DNA of 64,000 nucleotides. Origin: Tigheibacillus halophilus. Its GTDB lineage: Bacteria > Bacillota > Bacilli > Bacillales > Amphibacillaceae. Numbering within the stretch: position 1 is the first letter of the stretch; every line of letters begins with the position of its first letter. A model generated the notes under the pieces. That model saw nothing but the letters and a program-made list of their open reading frames with translations. It was not told the DNA's origin and searched no databases. Below, in pieces: positions 17,738 through 26,786 of this stretch. The stretch covers positions 62,001 through 126,000 of the forward strand of contig NZ_JBHUIZ010000005.1 in NCBI RefSeq assembly GCF_042683165.1, given 5' to 3'. Made by a program: the position numbers and the translations under genes.

Positions 17738-17769
17738 TTAAAAAAGAGAAGGCATTTGCCCTCTCTTAT
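17738..17769 (-). terminator. Terminator after the major tail protein
   Basis: AAGAGA(G)GGCA / TGCC(T)TCTCTT followed by a T-run on the minus strand. It would lower transcription of the tail-assembly genes relative to the tube protein. Confidence 0.75.
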
Positions 17770-18308
17770 TCTCCTTCTTGCTCTGTTTCTGGTTCTGAAT
17801 TTGCTTTTACATCGCGAAATGCATATTGGACAGCTTCCTCTTGATCTGGTGTAAGAGTAGCAAACCCAAATTGCGGTACCAGGTCAATGGAATAGTCACC
17901 AGAATACGTTGCTTCGTCCTCGGCGCTTGCTTCTTCTTCCCATGAAGTGAGATACCCTTGCGCATACATGGCTGGATATTTTCCCTCTTCGTTCTTTACA
18001 TCTTCATCCACCGTTACTTCCCACAGTTCCAGTTTTTCTCCATTGAGCATTGCCTGTAGCAACATATCAGCGACTGGATCATCTTTGGATTGTACAGCTT
18101 CAATGCCAGTTACTTCCCCTTCCAATTCACCTAATTTGACGATTTTACCGTCTTTTGTGGTGATGGAATCGGAATCCCTGGATAGGGAGAATGTATGGCC
18201 CGTCTGAAATGATAGCTTAGCAGCCTCTTTCTCTGATTCCTTCAACAAACGAAACAATAGAATTTTATTTTTTCCTTGCAACATACCTTTGCGTGCTTCT
18301 TCTGCCAT
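17766..18308 (-). CDS. Major tail (tube) protein
   Basis: A 180-residue acidic protein of the TP901-1-like major tail family: N-terminal GKNKILLFRL, KLSFQTGHTFSLSRDSDSI and the conserved KLELWEVTVDE region. It polymerises into the tail tube. It is followed by a terminator and the chaperone genes, a position that supports the call. Confidence 0.85.
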   Translation of the reverse strand: MAEEARKGMLQGKNKILLFRLLKESEKEAAKLSFQTGHTFSLSRDSDSITTKDGKIVKLGELEGEVTGIEAVQSKDDPVADMLLQAMLNGEKLELWEVTVDEDVKNEEGKYPAMYAQGYLTSWEEEASAEDEATYSGDYSIDLVPQFGFATLTPDQEEAVQYAFRDVKANSEPETEQEGE

Positions 18309-18319
18309 GGTATTACCTC

Positions 18320-18712
18320 CTAATTGAATGTAAATTCAACTTCTAAAATGCCGTGTAGCAACGGATCTGCAGTGCTGTCATCAGTAATAGTCTGCGCTGT
18401 GATGTTCTTGCAAGTGACATAAAAGTTTTCAGTTCTTTTAAGTGACCTACAGGACACCTTCAACTTGTCCATCATTGTTGTTAATTCACGACGTTTTTTA
18501 TAGTTATGATAGATGTGCACTGTTTGCTGAACATCACCATATATGATGGATTTGTTACGTCTGTCTTGATCAGATTGCTCTCCAACAAACACAAAAGGGT
18601 ATGCAACCTTATTCGCTGGTAAATAGTCGAATGTTGCATACCCTAACTTAAGCGATGCAGCATAAACCGCATCGAATATCTGCTGTTGTGGTGATTTTAG
18701 ATCAATTGGCAT
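18320..18712 (-). CDS. Tail completion protein, DUF3168-like
   Basis: A 130-residue protein with YPFVFVGEQSDQDRRNKS and a C-terminal GILEVEFTFN strand, matching the small family placed between the gp10-like protein and the major tail protein in SPP1/HK97-type phages (tail terminator, gp17-like). It probably caps the tail tube at the head side. Confidence 0.75.
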   Translation of the reverse strand: MPIDLKSPQQQIFDAVYAASLKLGYATFDYLPANKVAYPFVFVGEQSDQDRRNKSIIYGDVQQTVHIYHNYKKRRELTTMMDKLKVSCRSLKRTENFYVTCKNITAQTITDDSTADPLLHGILEVEFTFN

Positions 18713-18721
18713 TTCATCACC

Positions 18722-19048
18722 TTATTTCATAAGTCGTTTCATATCTGTTACAAACTTTGATTTTTGTTCATGATAAGCTGGCCTAACATGTGGCTTACCA
18801 CTTTGATAACGTGTTCCATATTCTTGGTAAGCTGCATATTCAGCTTCACTCGCCACTTGCGCGGTAAATCCATCATCTTGGGAATTGTATTTGATATTAC
18901 GCTTTAAATTACCTGTATCGACTGGTGCATACCTTTGCGCGCTCCTTTGCATCTCTGACCCGTTCATCTTAACGACGTTTTTCACATCACCCAGATTGGC
19001 GTTTCGTTTCAATTTACCGATGAGTTGATCAGCGCCTTTAAGTTTCAT
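18722..19048 (-). CDS. HK97 gp10-family protein
   Basis: A 108-residue protein with the diagnostic RYAPVDTGNLKRNIKY and AAYQEYGTRYQSGKP motifs of the HK97 gp10 / minor tail family, which act in neck or tail completion. It overlaps the next gene upstream by 4 bp. Confidence 0.85.
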   Translation of the reverse strand: MKLKGADQLIGKLKRNANLGDVKNVVKMNGSEMQRSAQRYAPVDTGNLKRNIKYNSQDDGFTAQVASEAEYAAYQEYGTRYQSGKPHVRPAYHEQKSKFVTDMKRLMK

Positions 19049-19347
19049 GAAGAAACACCCTCCAAATAAAAAACGCCTTTTCTGTAATCAGATTGGCGTT
19101 TTACGTTGTATTTTTGTTCTTTGATTAGAACATAGTCAAATTCCTTGTTATAAGGGTGCTGTAGACGAGCAATCGTGACAACTCTATCAATCTGCCCAAA
19201 CAACTCATTTGTCCTGTCTACACCCATTGTAGAAAGTTTACAAGGTTTTATATCAGTAGTTGGTTCACCCTCCACATACTCGCCTTTCACCGGATCGTAG
19301 TATGGTTCACCTTCATTGACAAAGGCAATTCTATCTGAAAATCTCAT
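19045..19347 (-). CDS. Head closure / head-tail adaptor protein
   Basis: A 100-residue protein (RIAFVNEGEPYYDPVKGEYV at the N-terminus; VLIKEQKYNVKRQSDYRKG near the end) in the slot of the SPP1 gp16-like stopper. It overlaps both neighbours, so the connector genes are translationally coupled. Confidence 0.7.
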   Translation of the reverse strand: MRFSDRIAFVNEGEPYYDPVKGEYVEGEPTTDIKPCKLSTMGVDRTNELFGQIDRVVTIARLQHPYNKEFDYVLIKEQKYNVKRQSDYRKGVFYLEGVSS

Positions 19348-19691
19348 TAGATAAACATCACCTTTCCCCTTTTTGGTTCTGGTGGTGTTTCTTCGTAGTC
19401 ATCAATGATCTCATCGTAGGGAGTGAAATCCTTATCCAATTCATAATAGGAAATCGTGTGTCCTTCTACAGATTCGGATTTAGCCCCTTCAGTTCCAATG
19501 CGGTTGTACCTTCTGATAGATATTTCTTCGATGATATAATCCAACTCACTCGGAACGGTCGTGATAGTCTTGTTCACTTTCTTTAATTTACCAAATAAAT
19601 GACTTGTCACGTTTTCGATAATGATATTGAGGACTTTGTCTTGCTTGTCGTCCTCAATATCTAATAATGTTTTGATGCGATCTATCATCAT
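19347..19691 (-). CDS. Head-tail connector (gp6/gp15-like adaptor)
   Basis: A 114-residue mainly helical protein beginning MMIDRIKTLLDIEDDKQDK, with LDYIIEEISIRRYNRIGTEG, the pattern of the phage gp6-like adaptor family that sits under the portal ring. It is placed directly after the capsid/collagen-like genes. Confidence 0.8.
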   Translation of the reverse strand: MMIDRIKTLLDIEDDKQDKVLNIIIENVTSHLFGKLKKVNKTITTVPSELDYIIEEISIRRYNRIGTEGAKSESVEGHTISYYELDKDFTPYDEIIDDYEETPPEPKRGKVMFI

Positions 19692-19693
19692 TA

Positions 19694-19936
19694 TTATTCA
19701 GCCCCTTCGAGAGCCTCTAATCGGGAAATGATATCGTTATATTGTTCCTCTGTTCCGAATCCATCGGCGCCAACTGGTCCTTGGTCACCTTTATCTCCTT
19801 TGGTGCCTTTAGCTCCTGTATCGCCTTTTGGACCTTGGGGACCTTCCACACCGTCAATCAATTCAGCAAAATCATCACCTGTAGGCTTTTTACCAGTGCT
19901 GAACATTTCTTTTAATTCTTCTTTCGTTTTAGCCAT
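19694..19936 (-). CDS. Collagen-like phage protein
   Basis: An 80-residue protein: N-terminal helical module with STGKKPTGDDFAELIDGV, nine consecutive Gly-X-Y triplets (about 33-60, GPQGPKGDTGAKGTKGDKGD...), and a C-terminal helix (NDIISRLEALE) able to trimerise. It lies just after the capsid gene, so a head fibre or decoration role is likely. Stretches of this type form collagen-like triple helices. Confidence 0.8.
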   Translation of the reverse strand: MAKTKEELKEMFSTGKKPTGDDFAELIDGVEGPQGPKGDTGAKGTKGDKGDQGPVGADGFGTEEQYNDIISRLEALEGAE

Positions 19937-20002
19937 GCGTTATCAGCTCCTTATTGTATTTCGAATGTTTTTCCAATCTCCGCCTCGCCAATCGGCGGAA
20001 CC

Positions 20003-20941
20003 TTAGGGAGTATCTTCCCCTGGCTCAAGTTTGGCGAACGCATCGTCCTTCAACACCATAAACGCAACGTCCATAGTCGCACGAATAGCAATCAACTCAC
20101 GCTCGAACAAGTTTACTGGGTTTCCGTCCTCACCTGTAATAGAGGAAAGTTGCGCTTCTTCGGAAATAGCATAGTTCAGGTTATAAGGTATGCCGTATCG
20201 AGCGAAGTCAAAGTCGCCACCGAACAGTTCGCCTTTCTTCAATTCGCTAGACTTCAAGTTCGCGATTGGGATACCGTCTAACGTGTTGGCATTACGATCG
20301 TACAAAGGGACGCTCATATTTCCTGATGTTTCAACAATGCCACGGAATGCAGAATTGTTGTTTTTCCGGGAAATAAACGCATTAGGATCATGGTCTGCAT
20401 CGTTTAGAAGTCCATACAAGTCCATGAGAGTTTCATAAGACAACTCTCCCTCGACCACGTGGTTTGAATCTGTTACAGACTTTGCAACAGACTGACTAAA
20501 TGGATTGTCTACACCCAAAATAGTTGCTTCGTCAAACTTCTTGTAGAACGCTTCCGCAATTAACGGACGCACCTCCGAAAAGAAGTTTGTTACGCTGTAC
20601 TGCAAGAATTCACGAGAAACAGGTACAATGACACCTAGTTTCTTGGCTTCCATTTCAGCAGTGAGCCATTGTGGTTTGCTTGTCTTGATGATTTCACCCT
20701 CACCAACCCAGTAAGCGCCCACGCCTTCTGCTAGGTAGTTGAATGTTTTCTTTTGTTTTGTCATTTCCTCGTACTTGGCCAGTTGCATCATGACCGAATT
20801 AGAGATTGTTTCTTTCAAAATTAATGTTCCTTGTTCCTCTGGAATCTTACCTGATCTTGCATCCTGCAATAATACGTTATCTGGATTAAATTCAGAAAAG
20901 TGTTGGATGTTCAGTTTCAACAATTCCGGTTTGTTTTTCAT
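20003..20941 (-). CDS. Major capsid protein
   Basis: A 312-residue HK97-fold type capsid protein: LQDARSGKIPEEQ at the N-terminus, VPVSREFLQYS and FGGDFDFARYGIPYNLNYAI in the core, and a terminal ELIAIRATMDVAFMVLKDDA segment typical of this family. It follows the scaffold gene by 12 bp and is followed by head decoration and connector genes. Confidence 0.9.
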   Translation of the reverse strand: MKNKPELLKLNIQHFSEFNPDNVLLQDARSGKIPEEQGTLILKETISNSVMMQLAKYEEMTKQKKTFNYLAEGVGAYWVGEGEIIKTSKPQWLTAEMEAKKLGVIVPVSREFLQYSVTNFFSEVRPLIAEAFYKKFDEATILGVDNPFSQSVAKSVTDSNHVVEGELSYETLMDLYGLLNDADHDPNAFISRKNNNSAFRGIVETSGNMSVPLYDRNANTLDGIPIANLKSSELKKGELFGGDFDFARYGIPYNLNYAISEEAQLSSITGEDGNPVNLFERELIAIRATMDVAFMVLKDDAFAKLEPGEDTP

Positions 20942-20952
20942 GTAAATTCCTC

Positions 20953-21600
20953 CTATTTTATCAATCTGTTTTGTGCTGCGATTTCTTTTACTGATGGTAC
21001 TTTATTCACACCTGAACCACCGCCTATTTTCGGCGTGTCCTGACGTAATTTCTCCTTAACAGCTTCATTGACAGCCTTGTCAAACGCATCTTTGAAAGTG
21101 TTGATATTCTCAAGCGTGTTTTCAGCGTTGTCTGCCAACAGGAAGTCAGCGAAGTCAGCAGGCAAACCTTTATCATTCAAATCCGACACGGCATCTGCAC
21201 GCAATTCTTTACGTTCGATCTCCGCCAGTCTGTCGTTTAGTTCCTTTTCACGCTTGGTCATCTGTTCTTCTTTACGTTCCTTTTCAGACAGCTTAGATAG
21301 GCGCTCTTTTTCGGCTATGGCATCATCGATGGCTTTTTGTTGCTGTTTTTGCCATTCTTTTTCCTTCTTTTCAAGGGCGCTGTTTAATTTGCGATCTGCT
21401 TCTGATTCAATCTTCTTTTTTAACTCATCAGCAGTTAATTCAATCTTTTCTGGTGAGTCATCTCCTTTATCTTCACCGCTATCACCTGGTGGGTTCTGTG
21501 GATCCTCGTCACCTTCAGCAAAGAACTGCAAATTCAATTTCAATGGGTCAGCTTGTTTTTTGAAAAAATCATTGCTTAATACATTTATTGGTTTTGACAT
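20953..21600 (-). CDS. Capsid scaffold protein (DUF4355-like)
   Basis: A 215-residue protein rich in Lys and Glu: an acidic N-terminus (GDEDPQNPPGDSGEDKGDDS), a long coiled coil (about 60-150) and a C-terminal region ending PKIGGGSGVNKVPSVKEI. It resembles the scaffold of SPP1-like phages, which drives procapsid assembly and leaves before packaging. ATG at 21600 has GGAGG 7 nt upstream; a GTG seven codons earlier is less likely. Confidence 0.85.
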   Translation of the reverse strand: MSKPINVLSNDFFKKQADPLKLNLQFFAEGDEDPQNPPGDSGEDKGDDSPEKIELTADELKKKIESEADRKLNSALEKKEKEWQKQQQKAIDDAIAEKERLSKLSEKERKEEQMTKREKELNDRLAEIERKELRADAVSDLNDKGLPADFADFLLADNAENTLENINTFKDAFDKAVNEAVKEKLRQDTPKIGGGSGVNKVPSVKEIAAQNRLIK

Positions 21601-21798
21601 TTCATTTCCTCCGATTCCCACACACGCATTCTCGCTTTCTATTTCATGGCATGAAAAAAAGCCCCATAAACGCTATTTAAGCCCTTATACGACTAATTGA
21701 ATGCAATTACTCTATTAAGCTGTTAAATGCCCATGCACGATTGATTTTAGATATAATAAATAGCCCTGTTTATGGCGTCTGTTGGCTAAAGACAAATA

Positions 21799-22029
21799 TT
21801 ACTCTTCCTTCTTCCATATCGAGTTTTTATCGTTTTTATCTAGTGACCATCTTTCTGTTATTTCGAATCGATTACCTTTCAATTCCAAAACATTTACATA
21901 CAACTCTTCTATATATTCAGAGGCACTTTCCACCTCCTTCTTCGCAATTTCAAAGTCATTGTAAATGCCTACTTCTTGAATTGGATTGTAATAATCTCCA
22001 CCATTAATATAAGCTTCATAAATAATCAT
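21799..22029 (-). CDS. Small phage protein, unknown
   Basis: A 76-residue protein with no recognised family (MIIYEAYINGGDYYNPIQEV). AGGTGG precedes its ATG. It is inserted between head morphogenesis and scaffold genes, with about 200 bp after it that hold no gene but an 8-bp inverted repeat (CCATAAAC / GTTTATGG). This looks like a moron or extra head gene. Confidence 0.55.
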   Translation of the reverse strand: MIIYEAYINGGDYYNPIQEVGIYNDFEIAKKEVESASEYIEELYVNVLELKGNRFEITERWSLDKNDKNSIWKKEE

Positions 22030-22135
22030 AACGCACCACCTAAACAGATTACCCGTAACCCAGGGGCGGGAGATAATGGATCACCTTACCTTTCTGCTGA
22101 AACCAGCCCAAAAGCAATGCTTTCAATACAACCAT

Positions 22136-23056
22136 TCACAATCCCCTCGCTCTCAATTCAGCATCCCAAGCTTCACGATCAACATAAGCCGCTTGACTGC
22201 AGCGACAATTTGGATGCATGGGAAATGCATTTACACCTGGTTCAGCATCTGACAACTTAAATATCTTACCATCCAGCGCACTACAGACATCACACGCTGT
22301 CGGTTCTGCGATATATTCATATCTTTCTATGTCAGCTTGCTTCATGCTGTCTTGAAATACATCTTGTTGCACCCTTGCCATTTCAGTTCTTAGCAATCTT
22401 TCGGAGTTATAAACACTAGTGTTGAATGTCTTACGCAAGTCTCTGGCCAATTCCCGAGGGTTCTTACCTTGAACAATACCTCGGTTCAGTAGCTTATCCA
22501 ATTCAGCACGTAAAGCCGCCTGATTAGACCATAGTCTATCAGACCATGTTGCTGATAGGAAAGAAGCGTTCACGATAGTAGCGATGCTCATTTCGTTGTA
22601 ATTAAGCGACTCACCAAGAATGCCAGCCTGCCTTTGGTATTCGCTCCTGGCCTGTTTGGTCAATTCCTGCAGCAATATACGTTCTTCATCACTAACGGCA
22701 GCCATTAACTCCAACTCGATGTTTAGACGAAGCAGTTGCAGTCTGTTAATCTTCATGGTGGCATTGTACAGACGCATTTCCTCATTGGCTCGCTTGGTGA
22801 ATTTCTTTTGCTTGACATACCTCTTTGCTTTCTTGCTGTATTTGTCAATATCAAGCTTGCCGACACGTTTTCTGGCTTCACTCATGCTTATACCTTCGTT
22901 TTCAGAATAACGTCCGTAAAACGCTTCTATCTGCGTTTGGATTTCCTCCATAGCATCCATGTATTTCTGGCGAATGCGCTTCGCTATGGCTGCATCGTTT
23001 TTAAGTTGTTTGGCTATGTGGTCTTGTTCTCGCTTTTTCCAATAGCTATTCGTCAT
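22136..23056 (-). CDS. Minor head / head morphogenesis protein (SPP1 gp7-like)
   Basis: A 306-residue, strongly helical protein with the family hallmarks VQGKNPRELARDL, LLRTEMARVQQD, CDVCSALDGK and the terminal HPNCRCS motif. In SPP1 gp7 binds the portal and acts in DNA ejection. The start at 23056 (MTNSYW) has GGAGA upstream; the 8 codons before it lack an SD. Confidence 0.9.
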   Translation of the reverse strand: MTNSYWKKREQDHIAKQLKNDAAIAKRIRQKYMDAMEEIQTQIEAFYGRYSENEGISMSEARKRVGKLDIDKYSKKAKRYVKQKKFTKRANEEMRLYNATMKINRLQLLRLNIELELMAAVSDEERILLQELTKQARSEYQRQAGILGESLNYNEMSIATIVNASFLSATWSDRLWSNQAALRAELDKLLNRGIVQGKNPRELARDLRKTFNTSVYNSERLLRTEMARVQQDVFQDSMKQADIERYEYIAEPTACDVCSALDGKIFKLSDAEPGVNAFPMHPNCRCSQAAYVDREAWDAELRARGL

Positions 23057-23282
23057 TGTTGTTTCTCCATCTATCATCAAAAACCAGTTGTTTCCCTACG
23101 TCTATAAGTCCGATAACTTCAACAGGATCCCCATCGGTAGTTATCACTGACACGGTACCATCATTTTGCTTTACAAAAGAGACAGCGATTTTGGCTCCTC
23201 TATCCAAAAAATCGTTCACACCTTCCTTGAAATCAAGCAAATCAGGTTCAGTCGAAGGTAGGGTCTCTTTATTTTGACTCAT
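23046..23282 (-). CDS. Small phage protein between portal and gp7
   Basis: A 78-residue acidic protein (MSQNKETLPSTEPDLLDFKE) that overlaps the portal gene end by 14 bp and the start of the minor head gene by 11 bp, so it is translationally coupled to both. No known domain. Its GAGGAGGAG SD lies inside the portal tail codons (EEENE). Confidence 0.65.
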   Translation of the reverse strand: MSQNKETLPSTEPDLLDFKEGVNDFLDRGAKIAVSFVKQNDGTVSVITTDGDPVEVIGLIDVGKQLVFDDRWRNNNDE

Positions 23283-24738
23283 TCTCCTCCTCGGCATCCT
23301 CTGTCACCTCCTGCGCATTCTTTGGAAATCCATACAATTCTTGGTTTAACTTATTTTCTTCTTCGATCTGTTCCATTTCCTCATCGGGATTTTCGACAAA
23401 TGATAATTGAGATAGCATGGTTCTTAGTGATAATTGGCCGCCCATCTTGCTAAACCAATCAATCTCTTTGTCTACTGCTTTTGGTAAGTTTTCAGTAAAC
23501 GATATTGATAGATCATTGACATCGAATTCACCCTCGGATGCCATGCTCATTATGTTGTTTATTAATCGATACCGGTCACGTAACGACTTTTTAAACAGTC
23601 TTTCTTTTATTGCCCTCATTTGTTCTAAGGCAAACAGCTTCATTTTGAGCGCTTCACCAGACTGTGGGCTAGATCCTTTTTTATCATCAAGCAAGTTCGG
23701 TATAGATGTGAATAGGAGGATGTTATTGAATACCCTGTCCTTATATGCTTCAGTTCCTTGAACATCATATTTTTTATAAATGTAATCAGCATCTACATCA
23801 GAGAAACGTCCGTCTGTGCTTTGTTCCGACTGCAACATAATAATGTTGGCTTCTTTCATCTTCTTGGCTTCTTCCACATCTAAATCAAGACTTCCTTTTA
23901 TTTTCAGCATTGCATCATTCAAATCTGACATGTAATTTGCTGTGTCGGATTGCGCTGCATCGTATAAATCGATCAAGTTCATCGCATTCTCGAAGTCACC
24001 CTGTCTGAATGAGTTATTATCATATTCAATAATTGGAACACCTTTGAAATAATGCGGTTTTCTGTCATCTTCCGTCAAATTGAAAGCATCATCCATTTTG
24101 TATGTGACGATTTCGTTGTCTGTATACACATAAACAGTCACATCATCTTGGAATCTATTCCCAATATACCGAACACCCACTATAGGGTTCATTTCCACCG
24201 TATCGTCGTATATGACGAACGTTTCCAACACGTTCAGGATGGTGAATCGGGTGTCATCCTGTTTATTTCGGTACAACAGTTCGTATGCCCTGCCGTATAT
24301 TGATTGGTCCAGCACCAAATCAGAATTATGTTCATCTGCATCGTTTTCACGGTTCATATCACGTATTTTCTCGTTTATCGCATCACCCTTGGTGTATGTC
24401 GTTTTCAACGGGACACCAACCATATAACCTTGTATAAACTGGCTCACATATTTAGCGAAGTTATGTGTTGCTCTGTGGTCCGCAAGGTGATCCTCTTTTC
24501 TTCGTTTGTTACGTAATATCGTGCTGTTATTTCCTTTGTAGTATTCTTGCAATTCCTGTAATCTAGGTCGCTGGTGCTGTCGGTGGTGCTGTATCATCTC
24601 GCTCAAATCATCAAGATTATTTACAAGATTATCAGAACTTGAATAGGTATAATGCGTGTTCGCTTCATCAGAGAAGCGCTGTTTTGTGTTAGATTCATAG
24701 TTGTAGTGTGCTGTTTCAAACTCATTTACTTGTGCCAT
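23269..24738 (-). CDS. Portal protein, SPP1 gp6 type
   Basis: A 489-residue protein with the family features YYKGNNSTI, NFAKYVSQFIQGYMVG, SIYGRAYELLYRN and IPNLLDDKKGSSPQSGEALK; the C-terminus is acidic. It forms the dodecameric DNA gate at one capsid vertex. GGAGGACAT precedes the ATG, and that leader directly follows the remnant terL tail at 24751. Confidence 0.95.
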   Translation of the reverse strand: MAQVNEFETAHYNYESNTKQRFSDEANTHYTYSSSDNLVNNLDDLSEMIQHHRQHQRPRLQELQEYYKGNNSTILRNKRRKEDHLADHRATHNFAKYVSQFIQGYMVGVPLKTTYTKGDAINEKIRDMNRENDADEHNSDLVLDQSIYGRAYELLYRNKQDDTRFTILNVLETFVIYDDTVEMNPIVGVRYIGNRFQDDVTVYVYTDNEIVTYKMDDAFNLTEDDRKPHYFKGVPIIEYDNNSFRQGDFENAMNLIDLYDAAQSDTANYMSDLNDAMLKIKGSLDLDVEEAKKMKEANIIMLQSEQSTDGRFSDVDADYIYKKYDVQGTEAYKDRVFNNILLFTSIPNLLDDKKGSSPQSGEALKMKLFALEQMRAIKERLFKKSLRDRYRLINNIMSMASEGEFDVNDLSISFTENLPKAVDKEIDWFSKMGGQLSLRTMLSQLSFVENPDEEMEQIEEENKLNQELYGFPKNAQEVTEDAEEENESK

Positions 24739-24750
24739 ATGTCCTCCTTC

Positions 24751-24783
24751 CTACAATCCTAGAGACTGCAACGCTTTGTATTT
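24751..24783 (-). pseudogene. Second copy of the terL 3' end (recoded tail)
   Basis: In frame it reads KYKALQSLGL-stop, identical to the last ten residues of terL at 25500-25532, yet 10 of the 11 codons (including the stop) use a different synonymous codon. It lies directly before the portal SD. This marks the edge of the inserted HNH segment. Confidence 0.8.
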
Positions 24784-24814
24784 GTAATAAAAAAACACCT
24801 ACTGAATGTAGATG

Positions 24815-25435
24815 TTAAGAATCAATCATATTTTTTAACTGCGGTAATCTGGGGAAGTGTTTATTTGAACAAGACTTACTGCAACATTGCGTTTTTCTGT
24901 ACTTGTTAATTGTGAACTTTTCACCACATTCAACGCACACCCTTACTTCATCATCTATACCACTTTCTCTTCGCCAAGCAGCCTTGCATTTGTTAGAACA
25001 AAACCTCGTGCGCTTTATGTTACTGAATCTCTCTCCGCAATGTTCACACGTCAAAACCACTTTTTCATGCAATTTATCTTTAGTCGCCTTATATTGTTTC
25101 TTGTGCCACGCGATTCCCTCAGCTGAACCATGCCACTCACTAGCTTTAGGTCGGGCAACTTCATCTAGGTTTTTTATCATGTTGTCGTAGTCGGTGATTG
25201 CCCTTATTTCTCCATGGTAGCTATGATGTTTCCCTGCTTCCACTAATTCAAGGTTTTCTATCCTGTTATCGCTCTTATCATGGTTAATGTGATGTATATG
25301 AAAACCTTTTGGTATAGCGCCCTTCTCTTTCTCCCACACATATCTGTGAATCCTTTTTCCTATCGAAGAGTTGAGATAATAACCTGTATCTTCATCCCTC
25401 GTGAACTTCAATCCATTATAGTAAAGATACTTCAC
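24815..25435 (-). CDS. HNH homing endonuclease
   Basis: A 206-residue protein. The N-terminal HNH domain has HIHHINHDKSDNRIENLEL (catalytic His pair and Asn). The C-terminal half holds two Cys4-type zinc fingers (CEHCGERF ... CSNKC and CVECGEKF ... CSKSC) for DNA binding. GTG at 25435 with GGGAG upstream gives the usual N-terminus KYLYYNGLKFTRDE. It lies between terL and portal in the same orientation, a common niche for free-standing homing enzymes. Confidence 0.85.
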   Translation of the reverse strand: MKYLYYNGLKFTRDEDTGYYLNSSIGKRIHRYVWEKEKGAIPKGFHIHHINHDKSDNRIENLELVEAGKHHSYHGEIRAITDYDNMIKNLDEVARPKASEWHGSAEGIAWHKKQYKATKDKLHEKVVLTCEHCGERFSNIKRTRFCSNKCKAAWRRESGIDDEVRVCVECGEKFTINKYRKTQCCSKSCSNKHFPRLPQLKNMIDS

Positions 25436-25499
25436 AAACACCACTCCCTATACTCTAAAGTATAACGTAATGCGTCTATGAAGTCAATGTATAAAACTC

Positions 25500-26786
25500 T
25501 TATAAACCGAGTGATTGGAGGGCTTTATACTTATCCTTTTTATCCTTACCTTTTCCTAAATGATACCTTTCACAACTATAGCGTAGGGCATCGATCAGAT
25601 GGTTATTTTCGTCTATCGGTTCATTCAACCATTTCCCTTCTTTGTCTTGCTTGAAGGTGTACGTATTGAATTCCTCAATAGTGTGTTCGCAAGTCGGGTG
25701 GATGTATATTTTAAATCCCTGCAAGAAGTTTATTCCGTGCATAATACTGTCCTTTCCTTTAACGGACTTGTGAAGCCTTTTAACACCCTTAGATACCAAT
25801 TCCTTGATTAGCCTTGGTTCTGCACTATCTCCCGTTATAGATGTTTTAAGCAACTCTTTTTCAGAAAGCATGGTGTAGATATCTTGCGTTGTCATAGCTT
25901 TTTCGTAATGCTCGTCATATATCCATATTTCTTTATTAGCCAGATCCACAATAGACCCAACAAGCGTTGTCGGGTCATTCGTGAAGCCGTAATCCATACC
26001 GTGCGTAGTTTCCTGTATCTGTTTGATTTTATCCAACGGATTAAACTCTTTAACCTCAAAATTCTCAAATACAAGACCTTCCGCAACGCCCCAATCACCG
26101 TCACAAACGATTCTGGCACGCCTTGGATTGGTTCGGTACAAATCCTCATACCTGGCACGGTCTACATCGTCAAGCCATTCATTACATCTGAATGTGGTTG
26201 TATAAGCAAATGTGTCTTTTTCACGGGTTTCCTCATCGAAGAACATCGGTTTGAGCCAGTGACGCTCCGACCACGGGTTAAAGGTGACAGTTATTTGCTT
26301 GAAAAATTCCGGGTCATCATAGGTACCGCGAATTGATTCAACAACCGTCCTAAACTTGTCCGGATTCTCAATCTGATATGCTTCCTCTGCCCACAACCAA
26401 CACAAGATACCGACATCCACCGTAATCGATGTGATTTTTAATTCATCATCCAGGCCACGAAATAATATTTTTTGTCCAGTTGGTAGATAGGTGATTTCCG
26501 GCATACTTTCATTAAACTTAAAAAGGTGACTAACTTTTAATTTGTTAGCCGCCCATTTGAGATCCGTATATGTGGATTGTTTGTTTGTATTGGAGTACCG
26601 TCTAATGACAAGTAAATTGGCCCATGGGTACTTCATAATGCGATAAATGAAATTCTGTGCTGTGTTCTTGGATTTCTTGCTACCCCTGCTGCCTTTAACG
26701 ACTCTATAAAACTGCTTATTATGCCAGAAACGGTTATAGCCACCGCCTATTTCTTTAGCAATTGATATTTGCGGTTGCTTAGTCAT
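25500..26786 (-). CDS. terL: Terminase large subunit
   Basis: A 428-residue packaging motor. The ATPase half has the Walker A-like KGSRGSKKS (about 30-38) and Walker B-like region CWLWAEEA; the nuclease half has GMDYGFTNDPTTLVG, ITGDSAEPRLIKEL and the HLIDALRYSCERY end typical of SPP1/PBSX-type TerL. The start at 26786 overlaps the terS stop, so it is coupled; an ATG two codons upstream is equally possible. Its last ten codons appear to be a replacement for the displaced original tail at 24751. Confidence 0.95.
   Translation of the reverse strand: MTKQPQISIAKEIGGGYNRFWHNKQFYRVVKGSRGSKKSKNTAQNFIYRIMKYPWANLLVIRRYSNTNKQSTYTDLKWAANKLKVSHLFKFNESMPEITYLPTGQKILFRGLDDELKITSITVDVGILCWLWAEEAYQIENPDKFRTVVESIRGTYDDPEFFKQITVTFNPWSERHWLKPMFFDEETREKDTFAYTTTFRCNEWLDDVDRARYEDLYRTNPRRARIVCDGDWGVAEGLVFENFEVKEFNPLDKIKQIQETTHGMDYGFTNDPTTLVGSIVDLANKEIWIYDEHYEKAMTTQDIYTMLSEKELLKTSITGDSAEPRLIKELVSKGVKRLHKSVKGKDSIMHGINFLQGFKIYIHPTCEHTIEEFNTYTFKQDKEGKWLNEPIDENNHLIDALRYSCERYHLGKGKDKKDKYKALQSLGL

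Noticed and set aside
24784..25499. The HNH segment as a group I intron or intein in terL
   Set aside because: terL reaches a stop right before the segment, the second tail repeats residues already present, and the frame shows no intein splice residues. I could not fold it for a group I core, so this is rejected on coding grounds only.
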